In this document: piece after piece, positions 1 to 12,549 of the stretch
Layout of the letters: the number at the start of each line of letters is the position of its first letter
Numbering within the stretch: the first letter of the stretch is position 1
NCBI RefSeq assembly: GCF_000276665.1
Contig: NW_004955416.1
Coordinates: 400,740-464,739 of the forward strand
Direction: 5' to 3'
DNA from: Chinchilla lanigera
Lineage: Eukaryota; Chordata; Mammalia; Rodentia; Chinchillidae
DNA length: 64,000 bases
Notes under the pieces: model-generated
What the model saw: only the letters and a program-made list of their open reading frames with translations
Told to the model about the DNA's origin: nothing
Databases searched by the model: none
Position numbers and translations under genes: made by a program

Positions 1-759
1 TTGGAGATGATGGGTAGGTTCGCTGAAGTGATGGTTGAATGGTTGTATGTATGCATGTATGGTTTATTGGATGTTATGCTTTAGAATTGTGGGTAACTTG
101 TTAATATCGCTACATATTCAGTGAATATTAAAAATTCTCCAGTTCTTACACATTTTAACATTTTTAAAAGCTATGGTCTAAGTATCATCTGTTTGTGGTA
201 TTGATAATATTTCTTAAGTCTCTTATAATACATAGGTTCTTACTCTTTTTTTTGCCTTGCAAAGCATCTGTTGAGGAAACTGAGTCATGTGTCCCAAAAA
301 CTGCCATTTTCCCGATTTTCTAATTGTATCCTCCCCTCAGTATTCTCTTCTAGTGATAACTGGTAACATGAATGTTAGTAGTATTAGTAGGGTAGCATTC
401 CCTGTTGCAGTGTATCAGCAGGCAAGTAATATCTGGTTGTCTCTTCTGTGATAACTAAGAGTAGTTTTGATGTTGTCAACCTGATCCATCCTTTGTAAAA
501 TTCCCTATCAACCTCTCTGATTTTGCTTTCATGTCCAGATTGAACAAGTATTCCTAGAGAAGAGCTAAACAAACAGAAATATGGAAAACCGTAGATGATT
601 TCTGAGTACACAGGAGTTGCTTAACTAGAGAGCTTTCATTTGTTTCATTTTTATATCATGTTTGTCATCAGAACTTGGGTCTGGTAGACCTGAGGTGTGT
701 TCTGGATGCTTCACCACCCCTCAGATTAGATGTGCTGCTGCTTTTTCAAGTAACCTGTA

Positions 760-915
760 CTACCTGTTCCCCTGTATAGCAGTGATTATTTTATGTTGCT
801 TTTATATCCTGAGATTCTTGCCTTCTAAGCTGTGAACTTCTTGAGAAATAGGATATGAACATTGTATTCTTCTCTTGATGCATTGTAGGTGCTGAATTAA
901 TACATGTCAAAGTGA
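760..915 (-). mobile_element. L2/MIR-like old fragment
   Basis: Resembles the antisense 3' end of L2: a region like 'gtgaacttcttgaga' followed by 'tgcattgtaggtgctgaat'. Very diverged. Confidence 0.45.
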
Positions 916-948
916 ATACATATGTATTCTTTCAGTTTTCCTTCCCTT

Positions 949-1035
949 TTTGGTAGAGAAGGCATAGTGTGGAGATTGAACCCAGCGCCTTACACAAGCT
1001 AGTTAGACACTACCCCTGAGCTACACCCCCAGCCC
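949..1035 (-). mobile_element. ID-type SINE, antisense
   Basis: Contains 'gattgaacccag' and 'tgagctacacccccagccc', the reverse of the ID box B and box A regions. An older copy. Confidence 0.75.
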
Positions 1036-1719
1036 TACATATTCTTTTAGTAGTTAAAAACATAAGCCTTAAAATGGTAGTACTTTGTGATAGTGTTCAT
1101 TTGTTTACTGAAGGGTATGTGTATGTGTGGGTTTTTACGGTAGCTAATACAGTTGTTTGTCTTTTAGGTTGTATATGTTAAGGATGAAACACAGTCCTTA
1201 GCCATGGGAAATTTTGTGGTCTTACTGGCTAGAGAGGGCACAAATGGCTCAGTTAGTGCCCGTATGTGCCTTACATTTAATCCTTAGTTATGTAAAATCT
1301 AAACTGTGTAATATTAGGTAAGTACAAAAGGATGTGGTGATGGAGAGATCAATGAAGACAGGAATCAAGAACGACTTCAGAGAAGAAGATTTAAATTTTA
1401 TCATTATGGTAAGAAAGGCCACGGTGAATTGGAAAAGAAGAGGTAAAGAAATATTTCAGAGAGGAGACACCTAGTAAGGGAGACCTAATGTTACACAGTT
1501 AATGTTTTCCATGTTCAGAGATGCTTTCAGTAGTGTGGAAGTCCCTACCTCTCCCCTTCATTTCATTTTGTAAAAGCTTCATAAGTTTTTGGCATATTCT
1601 TATAAACTGATCCCTTGGTCTCTGTGTGATGTTCCATTATTAGTGATCTTACCAAACTTTGCCTACTGCTTCGAAATCATTTTGACATTGAGAATATTGT
1701 CTCCTTAAATCTCAAGTTA

Positions 1720-1890
1720 GAGCTGAATATAATGGTGCATTCTGCTAATCCCAGCACTCTGGGATTAAGATTTTAGCTGGGTATGAGTAGTGTACACCTG
1801 TAATCCTGGCACTCTGAGAGGCTGAAGCAGGAAGAGTGTGAGTTTGAGGCCAGTTTAGACTGCAAAGATCCTGTCTCAAAAATATATGTT
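1720..1890 (+). mobile_element. B1 SINE copies (one partial, one near full)
   Basis: Two adjacent B1 starts, the second with 'cacctgtaatcctggcactc', 'gaggctgaagcaggaag' and a final 'tctcaaaaa'. It shares a 32-bp inverted identity with the SINE at 2062-2253. Confidence 0.75.
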
Positions 1891-2061
1891 AAAAAAAATT
1901 CTTTCAACAGTTTGGTAATTAGCTCATTCCCCTTTCTCTTTATCCTAGTTATTTAGTCTGTTAAAAAAATACTCTTTTATTGCCTACAGATTTTCTCATT
2001 TTTGGGGAGTAAGAATAAATATGTAAACATCTTTGTGGGCTGGTGTTTTTGGTTTTGGTTT

Positions 2062-2253
2062 TTTTGCATTTGTGGGGATTAACCCTGGGGGCTTTGCACA
2101 TAGCTATGTATTCCCAGCTCTATTTTTATTTTTTATTTTGAGACAGGGTCTCTCTAGGTTGTTCAGTTGCCCAGGCTGGTCTTCAATTTGCAATCCTCAT
2201 GCCTCAACCTCTCCGAGTGCCAGGATTACAGGTGTACACTACTCATGCTCAGC
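2062..2253 (-). mobile_element. ID-B1 dimeric SINE, antisense
   Basis: An ID-like half ('ggggattaaccctggggg') is joined through a T-rich linker to an antisense B1 half ('tttgagacagggtctc', then 'caggattacaggtgtaca'). Confidence 0.8.
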
Positions 2254-2461
2254 TAACATCTTTGCTTTTTATTAATTAAAAAACTAAGATTTGGTTATGT
2301 CCAAGGCTACTGTGTAGCCTTGGAAGAGGGAAAAAATAGGATGTGGGAAAACTGAGAATTTGAACCTGGGTCTGTTGAACCTAGTCTTTAAGCTATACCA
2401 GACTTTAAGATGATGTTTTGGAAGACAAATTGGACAACACTGGATGAGTCTTAATTTTTTA

Positions 2462-2606
2462 GCTAGATATGGTGGCACACACCTCTAAACACAGCACTTG
2501 GGAGGCTGAAGCAAGAGGATCATGGGGAGCTTGAGGCCAGCCTGGTCTACACATGAGTTTAACACCAACCTGCACTACAAACCGAGACCCTATCTCAAAG
2601 AAAGCC
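2462..2606 (+). mobile_element. B1 SINE
   Basis: Begins 'agctagatatggtggcac' and includes 'gaggccagcctggtctaca' and 'ctatctcaaag'. Confidence 0.8.
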
Positions 2607-2968
2607 CCCCCTTTTAATTTACTTTGTGCATTTCAAAATCTACTAGATAGTGAGCGATAGGCTTTCCAGAGGGCTAAGAGAGGACAGGAGGAGCCTGACG
2701 GCTTGTACAGATTAAGCTTTTAACTCCCACAAGCCTCTGAATGAGAACACTCGCCCTTACACTATTGCATACAAAGGACATCAGACACTACCACCCTGGC
2801 CTGCATAGCCAGACCCAGCCCACACAGCTGAGTGAAGCACACAAAACCTATAGGTCAGGCCTTGGTAGTCACAAGTTGAAACTAATACATATTCCAGAAG
2901 TTTTGAAAAATGTTTCTGGAACCTCCAGGACTGAAGAGTGAGCGGATTTCCTGGAGGGAAAAGAGTGG

Positions 2969-3153
2969 AGCCAGGTGTGGTGGTGCTTGTCTACTATGCC
3001 AGTATGCTGGGAGGCTGAGGCAGAAGAAGCACAAATTTGAGCCCAACCAGAGCAATTTAGTGAGTTAAGGCATTGTCTCAAAATAAAAAATTGTAAAAGG
3101 CTGGAGATGTAGTTCAACTCTCAGTATCACCAAAAAAAAAAAAAAAAAAAAAA
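2969..3153 (+). mobile_element. B1-ID SINE cut by an assembly gap
   Basis: A B1 body (2969-3090) followed by a short ID-like part ('ggctggagatgtagttca') and a long poly-A run that enters the gap. Confidence 0.75.
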
Positions 3154-3378
3154 NNNNNNNNNNNNNNNNNNNNNNNNNNNNNNNNNNNNNNNNNNNNNNN
3201 NNNNNNNNNNNNNNNNNNNNNNNNNNNNNNNNNNNNNNNNNNNNNNNNNNNNNNNNNNNNNNNNNNNNNNNNNNNNNNNNNNNNNNNNNNNNNNNNNNNN
3301 NNNNNNNNNNNNNNNNNNNNNNNNNNNNNNNNNNNNNNNNNNNNNNNNNNNNNNNNNNNNNNNNNNNNNNNNNNNNNN
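3154..3378. other. Assembly gap (225 N)
   Basis: The run of N starts directly after the poly-A tail of a B1-ID element and ends next to an antisense B1. Repeat collapse is the likely cause. Confidence 0.99.
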
Positions 3379-3499
3379 TTATTTTTTTATTTTGAGATGG
3401 GGTCTTGCTAAGTTGCCCAGGCTAAGCTCAACTTTTCAGTCCTCCTGCCTCAGCTTCATAGATGCTGGAATTGCAGGCATGTATCACCTTGCCTGCGGC
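3379..3499 (-). mobile_element. B1 SINE, antisense
   Basis: 'tttgagatggggtcttgc' and 'cagtcctcctgcctcagc' mark an antisense B1 that emerges from the gap. Confidence 0.75.
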
Positions 3500-3835
3500 C
3501 AAATTTATTTTAATCAGGTTATTGAGGTATCATTTCTTTGAGTTTTGACATGCACACAATTGTGTAATCACCACCAAGATCAAGATACAAAACATACCAT
3601 CTGTCCAAAGAGTTTCCTCTTATCCCTTTGTAATCGACTTTTCCCCGCCTCCAAGCCCTGACAACCATTGTCATTTTTCTTACCTACATTTTTGATGTTT
3701 CAGAATGCTACAAAAGTGAAGTTGTTTAACCTATACCTTTTGAGTCTGGTTTCTTTGACTTAGCAATAATGTATTTGAGATTTGTTCATGTTATTATACC
3801 TGTAGTTTGTTTCTTTTATTGCTGATAACTTTAAT
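3500..3835 (-). mobile_element. Old L1 3' end, antisense
   Basis: Carries landmarks of the antisense 3' part of mammalian L1M elements, such as 'attgaggtatcatttctttg' and 'aatcaccaccaagatcaa'. Diverged. Confidence 0.6.
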
Positions 3836-4289
3836 AGAAAAGCAGAAAATTTGATCTAAGAAAGCAGACATTTTAAGGTGTCTGAGGTTTGGTGACCACA
3901 CATCCTGATTTCTTGGGACAGCCCTGGTTTATGCCTGTTGTCTCAGCATAATTTTTAATAGCACCTTCCTTTACCCTCAGAAGTGTTCTGGTTTAAATGA
4001 CAAGTTTAGTCTAAATTGAGAGCGTAACAAGATATGGCCATGGTTCACTTGCTCTCCAGTATTGTCCCAGTTTGCTTTCCAGAACACTATAATCATATAT
4101 ATTCATAGTTTATGTAAATGTCATGAGAAATAATAACAGCAATAACATTTTGATTTTTCAGGACAGTATTCACATTCTGCATTTGAGAAAACATTCAGAA
4201 TAGAATAAATGCCTACCAAAAATCATGGATGAGACAATCTAGATATGTGTGCCACTTCTTTTTATATACTCAGGAATCTCTCATGGTAA

Positions 4290-4520
4290 TCAGGAGGCAG
4301 TGTTGTGAATTGGTTCAGAATGCAGGTAATGAAAACAAAATGCCCGGGATCCAGCCCTGACTCTTACCACTTTTTGTTGTTGTTTGTCTCAGGGCCACTT
4401 AACCTCTTCATGCTTGCTTCATTTCCCTCATCTGTGAAAAGGGGGAGACTGTGCCTGACATGTGGTAAACTTTTGATTAAGGTTACTATTTTAACAATAG
4501 TGTTATTATTTAACTCTGTT
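4290..4520 (-). mobile_element. MIR SINE, antisense
   Basis: The order 'ccctgactcttaccactt', 'acttaacctcttcatgctt', 'ttccctcatctgtgaaaag' is the antisense MIR core. Confidence 0.75.
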
Positions 4521-4617
4521 GCTGTGGGGCCTCTCCCCCAATAAAGCCTCTCACCCCATCAAATAAATAGCTGAGGCTATTTTGTATGCTCTCCATTCTA
4601 ATATTAAAAAAAAAAAA

Positions 4618-4835
4618 TTGCCAGGCATTGTGGCACATGCCTGTTATCCCAGCACTTCAGAGGCTGAGGCAGGAGGATCACTGTGAATTCAAAGCCAGTC
4701 TGCACTACATATTGAGACCCCGTCTCAAAAAAAAAAAAAAAAACTACTGTAGACCTTAGGAGGGAGGTCAGTGTTAGAGCCCTTGACTAGCCTGTACAAG
4801 GTCCTGGGTTTGATACCAGAATAATATGCCAGAAT
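4618..4835 (+). mobile_element. B1 SINE followed by degraded ID-like SINE
   Basis: B1 body at 4618-4743 with a poly-A tail, then a diverged ID-like sequence around 'caaggtcctgggtttgatac'. Confidence 0.7.
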
Positions 4836-6269
4836 AATAATAATTTTAACCTCTGACAGTATGGTACCCAATTATGAAAGTCTTTAGTATTTAGTTTAGT
4901 TTTGGTTTAGTAAATCAATTAGAAAAACTGTGATGGCCAAGTTTGGGAATCACAGAGCTAATAAAATTATGCATATTTCTCAGAGCTTTTTTAGTGTGTT
5001 TCATTTCCAAGAAATGGTTTAACATGCAGCATTCTCAGAATTATTTAAGTGAAGCATTCATTAAAATGTATGTAGATTCTGTAAACAATTGGGGAATTCT
5101 GTAGTATTGTACCATAAAAAGTACAAGCAGGTGTATAGGATGATTTGTAGGGACTAGGTGACTATAGCTAGCAGGAAAGTGAAATAATTCTTGTAGTAAT
5201 TTAGGCTTGAGGTAGTGGAGCTGTAGTTCTGACAGTGGAAAAAGAAAGATCAGAATGGAGCTGTGAAGTGCCCTGAGGGAAGACTTTAGAAGATGATTTG
5301 TCGGATGGAAGGGAGGAATGCAATAACTCCCAGGTTTCTAATCTGAGAGAATTTTGATGTTAGTGACCTCAAATGTGGTAGTTAAGGTGGGGGACTATTT
5401 GATTTGATGTTGAAGAAAATTGAGAGGTTTGTTTTAGACTAGTGACATGGACCTAGCAGTGGCACACCAGAAAGACAAATAGAATGAATTTAGGGAAGAG
5501 ACTGGTTCTAAAGAAGTAGCTAAAGCTGTGAAAGCATATTCTTCAATTTTAGTGTACAGAGTGAAGAGCTGCCAAGGAAGAAGGGGCTGGGAATGCTAGC
5601 AAGGAGAGTGGGCACAGCTGTGACTGAGCAGTCAGGGAAGGGCCGTTAGGTCATGAGGGAGCTAACTGGTCGTGGAGGCCTCGCTGACCTTGACTGTCAG
5701 CCACAGTGCCGTAAAGGCTCCCGTGCAGTGTTAAGTTGTGTTACATATGCAACCTTCTCATGTCTTCTAGAGTAAAAGCAAGATTGCCAAGGGTTAAAGA
5801 CAGATTGGAAGCTGAAAAGCAGTTACTGTAGAAATTTGGCAGGGAAGGAAAACAGAAAGAGTATAGGACATGATAGAGGAAATCTGAACGCATTTGAAAG
5901 CAGATGGGAAGGAATCAGTTCAAAGGGAGAAATGCAAGATGAAACAGCGCTTGGAAGCAAAGTCTAAATTGAGGTGAGAAAGCAAGCATTGAAGTTGTCC
6001 TAATTTTGGAAAAGTCAAAATAGATTCTTCTTCTGAAACATTATCTCTATGTTACCATTTCCATCTTTTTTTTTTTTTTTTTACTTTTTTGCTATAAGGG
6101 AGTTATATCTTTAAGCCACTTTATAAGGTAGTAATCTCATTAAGTTAAAAATATTTATATCTTCAGTTTATAAAGGTAATTCATTTTCATTGTAGAAAAT
6201 AGAGGGATCTGTAAATGAGTGAAAAAAAATCACACATAATTCCACCAGCAATAAGTAACTACAGTTAAT

Positions 6270-7320
6270 ATTTTGATAGAGCTTTTGAATTTTTAAATTA
6301 AATTTATTTTAATGGGTACATAAAAGCATAAAAATACACATATTAATGTTGACATTTTGATACATATAGACATTGTGTAATGTTGAAGTTGGGTTGAACA
6401 TAATGTGTCTCCTCAGACATTTATCTTTTCTTTATGGAAGGAACACTCAAAATTCTTCTAGCCATTGAGATGTGTAACATATAATTGTTATCTGTAGTCA
6501 TCCTGCTGTGCAGTAACACACCAGAATTTCTTATTTATCTCTAACTCAGTACCCACTAATTAGCCCAACCTTTCACCACCCCTCCATACCTACTGTGTGT
6601 TAGCCACCATTCTACTCTGAATTTTTTTGGTTTTTCTCCGGTACCGGGAACCGAACTCACGACCTTGCGCTTGCCAGGCAGGCGCTTTTGCCGCTGAGCT
6701 AAATCCCCAGCCCCTCTACTCTGAATTTTTATGAGATCATTTTTTTAGATTCCACATATGAAAAGAGACCATGCAGTACTTTTCTTTCTGTGCCTGGCTT
6801 ATTTTATGTACAGATCTCTAATTCCATCTATGTTATCACAAATACAAGATTACATTTTTATGGCTGCATAGTATTCCATTGTGTATATGTACCACTTGCC
6901 TGTTCATCAGCTAATAGACACAAGTTGTTTTGGTTTCTTAAATATTGTTGAATAGTCCTGCAATAAATTCAGGAGTAGAGGTACCTTTTTGACATACTGA
7001 TTTCATTTTCTTTATATACCCAGTAATGGGATAACTGAATCATATGGTAGTTCTATTTTTAATTTTTTGAAGAACCTCTATATTTTCCATAACAGCTATA
7101 CTAATTTTCCTTGCCATCAGCAGTGTGCTAGAGTTCCCTTTTCTCTGCCTTCTTGCCAGCCCTTGTTATCTTTAATCTTTTTGACAATAGTCATTCTTAC
7201 TGGAATGAAATCTTATTGTGGTTTTGATTTACATTTCTCTGGTGCTTAGTGATACTGTGCATTTTTCATATACTTAGTGGCTATTTGTTTACCTTTTGAG
7301 AAATGCCTGTTTAATCAGCC
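6270..7320 (-). mobile_element. L1 3' end, antisense, split by an ID insertion
   Basis: Landmarks of antisense L1 ORF2 end and 3'UTR include 'gcatagtattccattgtg', 'atcatatggtagttcta' and 'cttattgtggttttgattta'. An ID SINE at 6627-6714 interrupts it. Related L1 sequence continues at 7517-7662 after a B1. Confidence 0.8.
6627..6714 (-). mobile_element. Young ID SINE, antisense, with target-site duplication
   Basis: Reverse ID with 'ctccggtaccgggaaccg' and 'ctgagctaaatccccag'. A 16-bp direct repeat beginning TCTACTCTGAAT flanks it (6611-6626 and 6715-6730), so the copy is recent and its bounds are firm. Confidence 0.92.
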
Positions 7321-7368
7321 TTTTGTTTTTGTTTTGAGTTTTTTAGTTCCTTTTATATTCTCCTTAAT

Positions 7369-7412
7369 GTGTGTGTGTGTGTGAGAGAGAGAGAAAGACA
7401 GACAGACAGACA
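7369..7412 (+). repeat. (GT)n / (GA)n / (GACA)n microsatellite
   Basis: A short compound run of gtgtgt, gagaga and gacagacaga. Confidence 0.8.
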
Positions 7413-7418
7413 GATAGA

Positions 7419-7966
7419 CACACAGGGTCTTGAGATACAGTTCAGGCCTCAAACTCAAGGCAGTCCTCCTGTCTCAGCCTCCCAAGTGCTGGGATTATAG
7501 GCATGTACATCTAGCTTTCTTGCCATACGTATAGTTTGCACATATTTTCTCCTGTTTCGTAGGTTGTTTCTTTGATGATTTTTTTCCTTTCCTGTGCGGA
7601 ACTTTTTCAGTTGGATACAGTTCCATTTGTCTGTTTCTGTGTTTGCTGTTGGAGTTGATAGAGGTTTTGTGTGTTGGGAGTGAGGCAGGGTCTTGCTGTG
7701 TTTTCCTGGCTAATCTTGAACTTGTGTGGACTCTGGCAATCTACTAGCCTCAGCCTCCTGGGTACTGGGACTGCAGGCATACACCACACCTGGCTATTAA
7801 ATTTGTTTGTTTGTTTTTTGAGACAGGGTCTCACTATGTAGCCCAGGCAGGCCTTAAACTCACTTAAACTCACTATATAGCCCAGGCAGGCCTTAAACTC
7901 ATAGCAGTCCTCTGCCTCAGCCTCCTGAGTACTGGGATTACAGGCATACAGCACCACACCCAGCAG
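7419..7966 (-). mobile_element. Cluster of three antisense B1 SINEs with an L1 remnant between
   Basis: B1 copies lie at about 7419-7517, 7672-7797 and 7812-7966. L1 sequence fills 7517-7662. The third B1 carries an extra local duplication: 'gcccaggcaggccttaaact' occurs twice within 7841-7899. Confidence 0.75.
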
Positions 7967-8019
7967 GCTATTAAATTATTGTTTTTATTTGTAGTGCTAG
8001 GGATGGAATTCAGCCTCAC

Positions 8020-8200
8020 ATATGTAGGGGGAGGTTGAGGCATGAAGATCACAAGTGCTGGGATCACACCCTGGGCAATTTAGGAAGACTGTGCCTCAAA
8101 ATAAAAAAATAAAAAGGGTTGGGGATACAGTATAGCTCAGTTGTAGAGTACTTGTCTGTCATGTGAACTCTGGGATTTAATTCCCAGTTCCTCCCCCCAA
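8020..8200 (+). mobile_element. B1-ID SINE
   Basis: A short B1 piece ending in an A-rich linker, followed by ID-like 'ggttggggatacag' and 'ggatttaattcccag'. Confidence 0.65.
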
Positions 8201-8289
8201 AAACCTAGAGAACTTATTTAACCTTCTTCCATTTAAAAAAAAAACATTCTTTAAAAATAATATGCTGGTTTTGTTTTGTTTTTTGGGGT

Positions 8290-8617
8290 TTTTTTTGAGA
8301 CAAGGTCTCACTATATAGTTCAGGCTGGCCTTAAACTCACTGTGTAGCCCAGACTGGCCTTGAAATCATGGAAATTTCCTGCCTTGACCACCCAAGTACA
8401 AAGATTACACGCTTTTGCTACTATGCCGAGGTGTGAAAGTGGTGTTTTTCTTTAGGTTTTGTTTCTTTTTGTCTTTGTTTTTGAGACAGTCTTGCTATAA
8501 AGTTCAGGCTGGCTTTGAGGTCACTATGTTTCCCAGGCTAGCCTCAAACTCATGGTGATCTTCCTGCCTCAGCCTCCTGAGTGCTGGGATTATAGGCGTG
8601 CACCACCCTGCCCAGCC
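8290..8617 (-). mobile_element. Two antisense B1 SINEs
   Basis: Copies at about 8290-8440 and 8470-8617, each with 'gagacaaggtctcac'-like starts and the internal duplicated 'caggctggcctt' unit. Confidence 0.8.
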
Positions 8618-9119
8618 TAAAAAGCATTGATACTACGTGGATCAATCTTGGCCTTTCTCAGTTCTTTATCACCTTGTTTTTAGACCTAATTCAGATATTA
8701 TTGTTAAATATAGTTGTACAGATACTAGTATTGCAGCTACTGAGAATTGGGCAGCTGAATTTAGGAGGAAAAAGTCAGTAGCCCTGAGTCCTAATGATTT
8801 TTCTTTTCTTTCCCCTCACTATAAGTCTTGAAGAAGAAAGGTCCATGTTTTTCTTTCCCTTTCATTTTTTGGATGGCAGCTGACTCATGGGGAAACCTGT
8901 GATTTGTCTTTAAGCCCTGTACATCTGATAAACATAAAAGAGAAGAAAAACTATTCAAATGAAGTCAGGGAAGAATGGGAGATAGCATATAGCTTATGGT
9001 CTTCAGTTAGTACTCTTGTCTTACCTGGCTTGAAAACCCTTATTAAAGTTTGGTTATTCAGGATTGAAAATGTTGAATAGTTGAAAATGAATTCAGTCAG
9101 TCAGTAAAAACAGAGACTT

Positions 9120-9215
9120 GGCAGAATGGCACAAATTCTGTCAGGCTGTGGCACTAACTAGCTAAGTGTCTTTGGATGAGTTACCTGAGCTCCTCAGGTT
9201 AAATCTAAAAGTCAG
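9120..9215 (-). mobile_element. MIR fragment, antisense
   Basis: 'ggcactaactagctaagtgt' followed by 'gagttacctgagctcctcag' resembles the antisense MIR core. Confidence 0.55.
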
Positions 9216-10019
9216 CTGAAGCTTTAAATTTGAAAACCTCTTTATTTCTCACTTGTGTATTTTATTATTATAATAGGGTTATTTATTATTTTCATTTCCA
9301 AGGCTCTTAGGATATAACCATCCGCCTTCTTTGTAATAATGGGAGTGACTCCACGGTGGTAACTTAGAGTGAGTCTTTATACACAGCCGTGTTGTTTTTC
9401 AAGAAGAAGCTGCCTAATGAAATGGCAAAATTAAACACAGTGTAAATAGCTGCCATTTACTGAGTATGTTAATGTAAGAAGAAAGCTTGCGTTAACCTGA
9501 TCTTGTGCTGTAACTTGACAAAAGTCTAGACATGTTTCATTCCTGTGTAATGAGTTTTCCATGCTGTTATAGTAGGTAGGAAGTATCTGAACGCTTACAG
9601 CTCTTTAAGTTCATGACTTGGTAACCACTGGAATAGATTGTATGAATAGAGCCTTATTTATTATTCACACAATCAAAGATAGCTACTACGTAAAAAGGAA
9701 ATGCCTCTCTCCAGTTCCTTCTACATGCCCCCCTTTTTCCAAGAAAATACCCACACAATGTTATCTTCAGGAAAATGTACATAATATCTAGTGTTCAGAA
9801 TGTTTATAAGTAAAGTAAGTACATTGATTCCCGTCTCAATCTCCTAATCCTCGTTTTTATTCTCTTAGGACCTTATTTCTTATGTTCTTTTTTCATTAAA
9901 AGATTATCTTTTCCAGTGTCTATAATCACTGTCTTCAGCTCCTTCTTAATAACATTTCAAATTCTTCTCTTTGTAAAATATCAAATAGAATTTCAAGGCA
10001 CAAAAAGAACATTATTTTT

Positions 10020-10600
10020 TCTCTTATTTTATTGGTACATGTTAGATATACATAATAATAACATTCATCATAGGGAATTTGTACCTTATACATGATAGAT
10101 CTTGATCTTACTTTCCCATTCCCCTCCCCTCCCTGTAGAATAATTTCAAGTCAAGGATTCTGATACGCCTTGCCTTGCCCTTGTTGCCCAAAATTGCATT
10201 TGCTATTCTAGGTCCCTTCTGGCACCACAGAAATTTCATGATTGTGTTATCTAATTCTGTGAGATATGCTGTTGGAATTTTGATCAGAATTGCATTAAAT
10301 CTGTATAACAATTTTGGGAGTATGGCCATTTTCACTGTATTGATTTTGACTACCCAAGAACAAGGAATATCTTTCCATTTTATGATAGCCTCTTTGGTAT
10401 CCTTTTTCCAAATACTGTAGTTTACAATATGAAGGTCTTTGACTTCCTTATTAGATTTATTCCTACGTATTTCTTTTTTTTTTTTTTTTTGGATGCTATT
10501 GTGAAAGATATGGTTTCCTTAATTAAGAGCTCTAAATTCATTTCAGTAACACTATTAAATGCTCTTGAGGGAAAAGAATAATAATGATTGCTCAAGAAAG
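10020..10600 (-). mobile_element. L1 ORF2 3' fragment, antisense
   Basis: The minus-strand frame at 10108-10335 encodes an L1 ORF2p-like stretch (AILPKLLYRFNAI, then LDNTIMKFLWCQK). 10030-10130 resembles the L1 3' sequence at 23310-23425. The copy is truncated and has no intact reverse transcriptase. Confidence 0.85.
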
Positions 10601-10669
10601 ATACTACCAAATGCATAAGAATAAGATAGAACTTGTAGTGCAGCAGGGTTTTATCATTATACTTTTGAT

Positions 10670-11400
10670 AATTTCTGTTTTTAAAGCATTACTGAAGCAC
10701 AATATACATTGTGCTTTTTTGGGAACTGGGAATAAAATTCACCATTTTTATGGGAACTGCCATAAAATTCATCTATTTTCCTTTACTGAATATGTGAATG
10801 TACAGAGTTATACAAACAACTTCAGTATAACTTGAGAACATTTCCACCACCCCAGAAGAAAACATGGTGTAAATAGGCAGTTATTCTCACTCCAGCCTGT
10901 GGCAAACACTAATCTACTTTGTATCTGTAAATTTCACTTTATAGACATTTCATATCAATGAAATCATTTGATAGAATGTAGTCTTTTGTGTCTGGCACCT
11001 TTAACTTACCATAATTTTTACACATCTTGTAGATTTTTCAGTACTTATTTCTGTTACTGCATAGTATTCCATACAAATGCATCACATTTTATCTGTTCAC
11101 CAGTTGAACATATAGGATATTTGTATTTTTTTTGCTCTTCTGAATGATGTTATGAATATTAGCATGCATGTCTTTGTGCAGACATGTTTTCTTTTCTCTT
11201 GAATAAATACATAGAAGTGGAATTGCTGGTGATACGGTAAATTTATATTTAACATTTTTAAAAACTGCCAAACTGTTTTCCAGAGTTAACTGTACCTTTT
11301 TACACCTCCACAGTAATCGTGAGGGTATTAATTTCTCTGCATCATTCTCAACACTTATTTTTGTCTGTCTTTTATAGTATAGCCAGTCTAGTTGTTGTGA
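10670..11400 (-). mobile_element. Old L1 3' end, antisense
   Basis: L1M-like landmarks in antisense order: 'gcatagtattccatac', 'atacatagaagtggaattgc', 'aaactgttttccagag' and 'tgtgaagtagtat'. Confidence 0.75.
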
Positions 11401-11629
11401 AGTAGTATTTTATATGGTTTTTGACTTGGATTTTTCTTTTTTTTTTGACTTGGATTTTTCTAATAATTAATGATGTAGAAGTCATCATAAAAAGTCATAT
11501 TCTTTAGAAAACATATAGCCTATGAAGAAAAGTTTTACCCATATGAAAGGGGAATAGACTATCAATAAATAATTAAATGTTATCTTTTAGAGGAGAATAT
11601 ATTATGTAGACTTAAAAAGTACATATATT

Positions 11630-11742
11630 CAGCTTGAGCATGATACTCCAACACTTCGGAGAGTGAAGCAGGAGGATCGTGTGTTCAAGGCCAGCCTGAG
11701 CTATTGAACAAAAACTTGTCTCCAAAGCAAAACAAAAAAAAG
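11630..11742 (+). mobile_element. B1 SINE, diverged
   Basis: 'tgttcaaggccagcctgagc' and a terminal 'ttgtctccaaagc' identify it. Confidence 0.7.
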
Positions 11743-11772
11743 TATAGTAGTTATGTACAAGTGTGCAGGCAT

Positions 11773-12166
11773 GTATGTATCCATTCATTTTCTGTTGCTA
11801 TAACAAAATACCTGAGGTTAGATAATGTATAAAGAAAGGAGATCTATTTAACTCACAGTTTTGGAAGATGAAAGTGCAAGATTGGGTGGCTCCCTGGTTC
11901 AACCTCTGATGAGAGTCTTGTAGCAGGTTTCACGATGACAGATGGCCGCACAGTGGCTGAAGCAAGTGCAGAAGAGTCTCGTGGCATGACAAAACCAGAA
12001 GGACTTAAAGACCAGAATTCCTCTTTTTCTAACAACTCACTCTCATGAGAACTAACTCACTGTGCAAGACCAGCATTAATCCCTTTTGAGGGCAATGCCC
12101 CCATGGCCTGATTACCGTATACTAGTGCTGCTTTCTTAAACGTTCACCACCTCAATAGTGCCACAC
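11773..12166 (-). mobile_element. MaLR-type LTR, antisense
   Basis: Antisense LTR landmarks of the MaLR (ERVL) group: 'gctataacaaaatacctgag', 'ctatttaactcacagttttg', 'ctcatgagaactaactcact'. A solitary LTR; no internal genes are seen. Confidence 0.75.
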
Positions 12167-12210
12167 GAAGGACCAAGCTTTTAGCAAGTGAATCTTTGGT
12201 AGATATATCC

Positions 12211-12212
<2 letters not shown>

Positions 12213-12259
<47 letters not shown>
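12213..12259 (+). repeat. (TG)n microsatellite
   Basis: About 23 uninterrupted GT units. Confidence 0.97.
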
Positions 12260-12265
<6 letters not shown>

Positions 12266-12549
12266 AGCAGAACTGATCTATGGATAAAGGATTCGAATAG
12301 TCTAGTAGCTTATACTTAAAAACAAAGGGCAAAATGTATTTCAACTAATTATTGTTTATACGTAGTGTAGAATGGATTTTTTTATTAATTCACCCAACAT
12401 GTATGTAGTCTTTAGTAATCTTTGTTTTTTGTGTTTTAAAATATGTAGAATTCAAAACTGGATAATACTACCATTTTAAGAATACTATAATAATGTAGTA
12501 GGATTGTTAACTTCAGTTTCAAACTAATATGCTTTTGGTTATTGTGCTT

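Noticed and set aside
10108..10335. Open frame that might be a host gene exon
   Set aside because: The peptide is L1 ORF2p-like; it is a 5'-truncated retrotransposon.
12213..12259. CRISPR-like or tandem regulatory array
   Set aside because: It is a plain GT microsatellite; the window is eukaryotic and has no spaced repeats.
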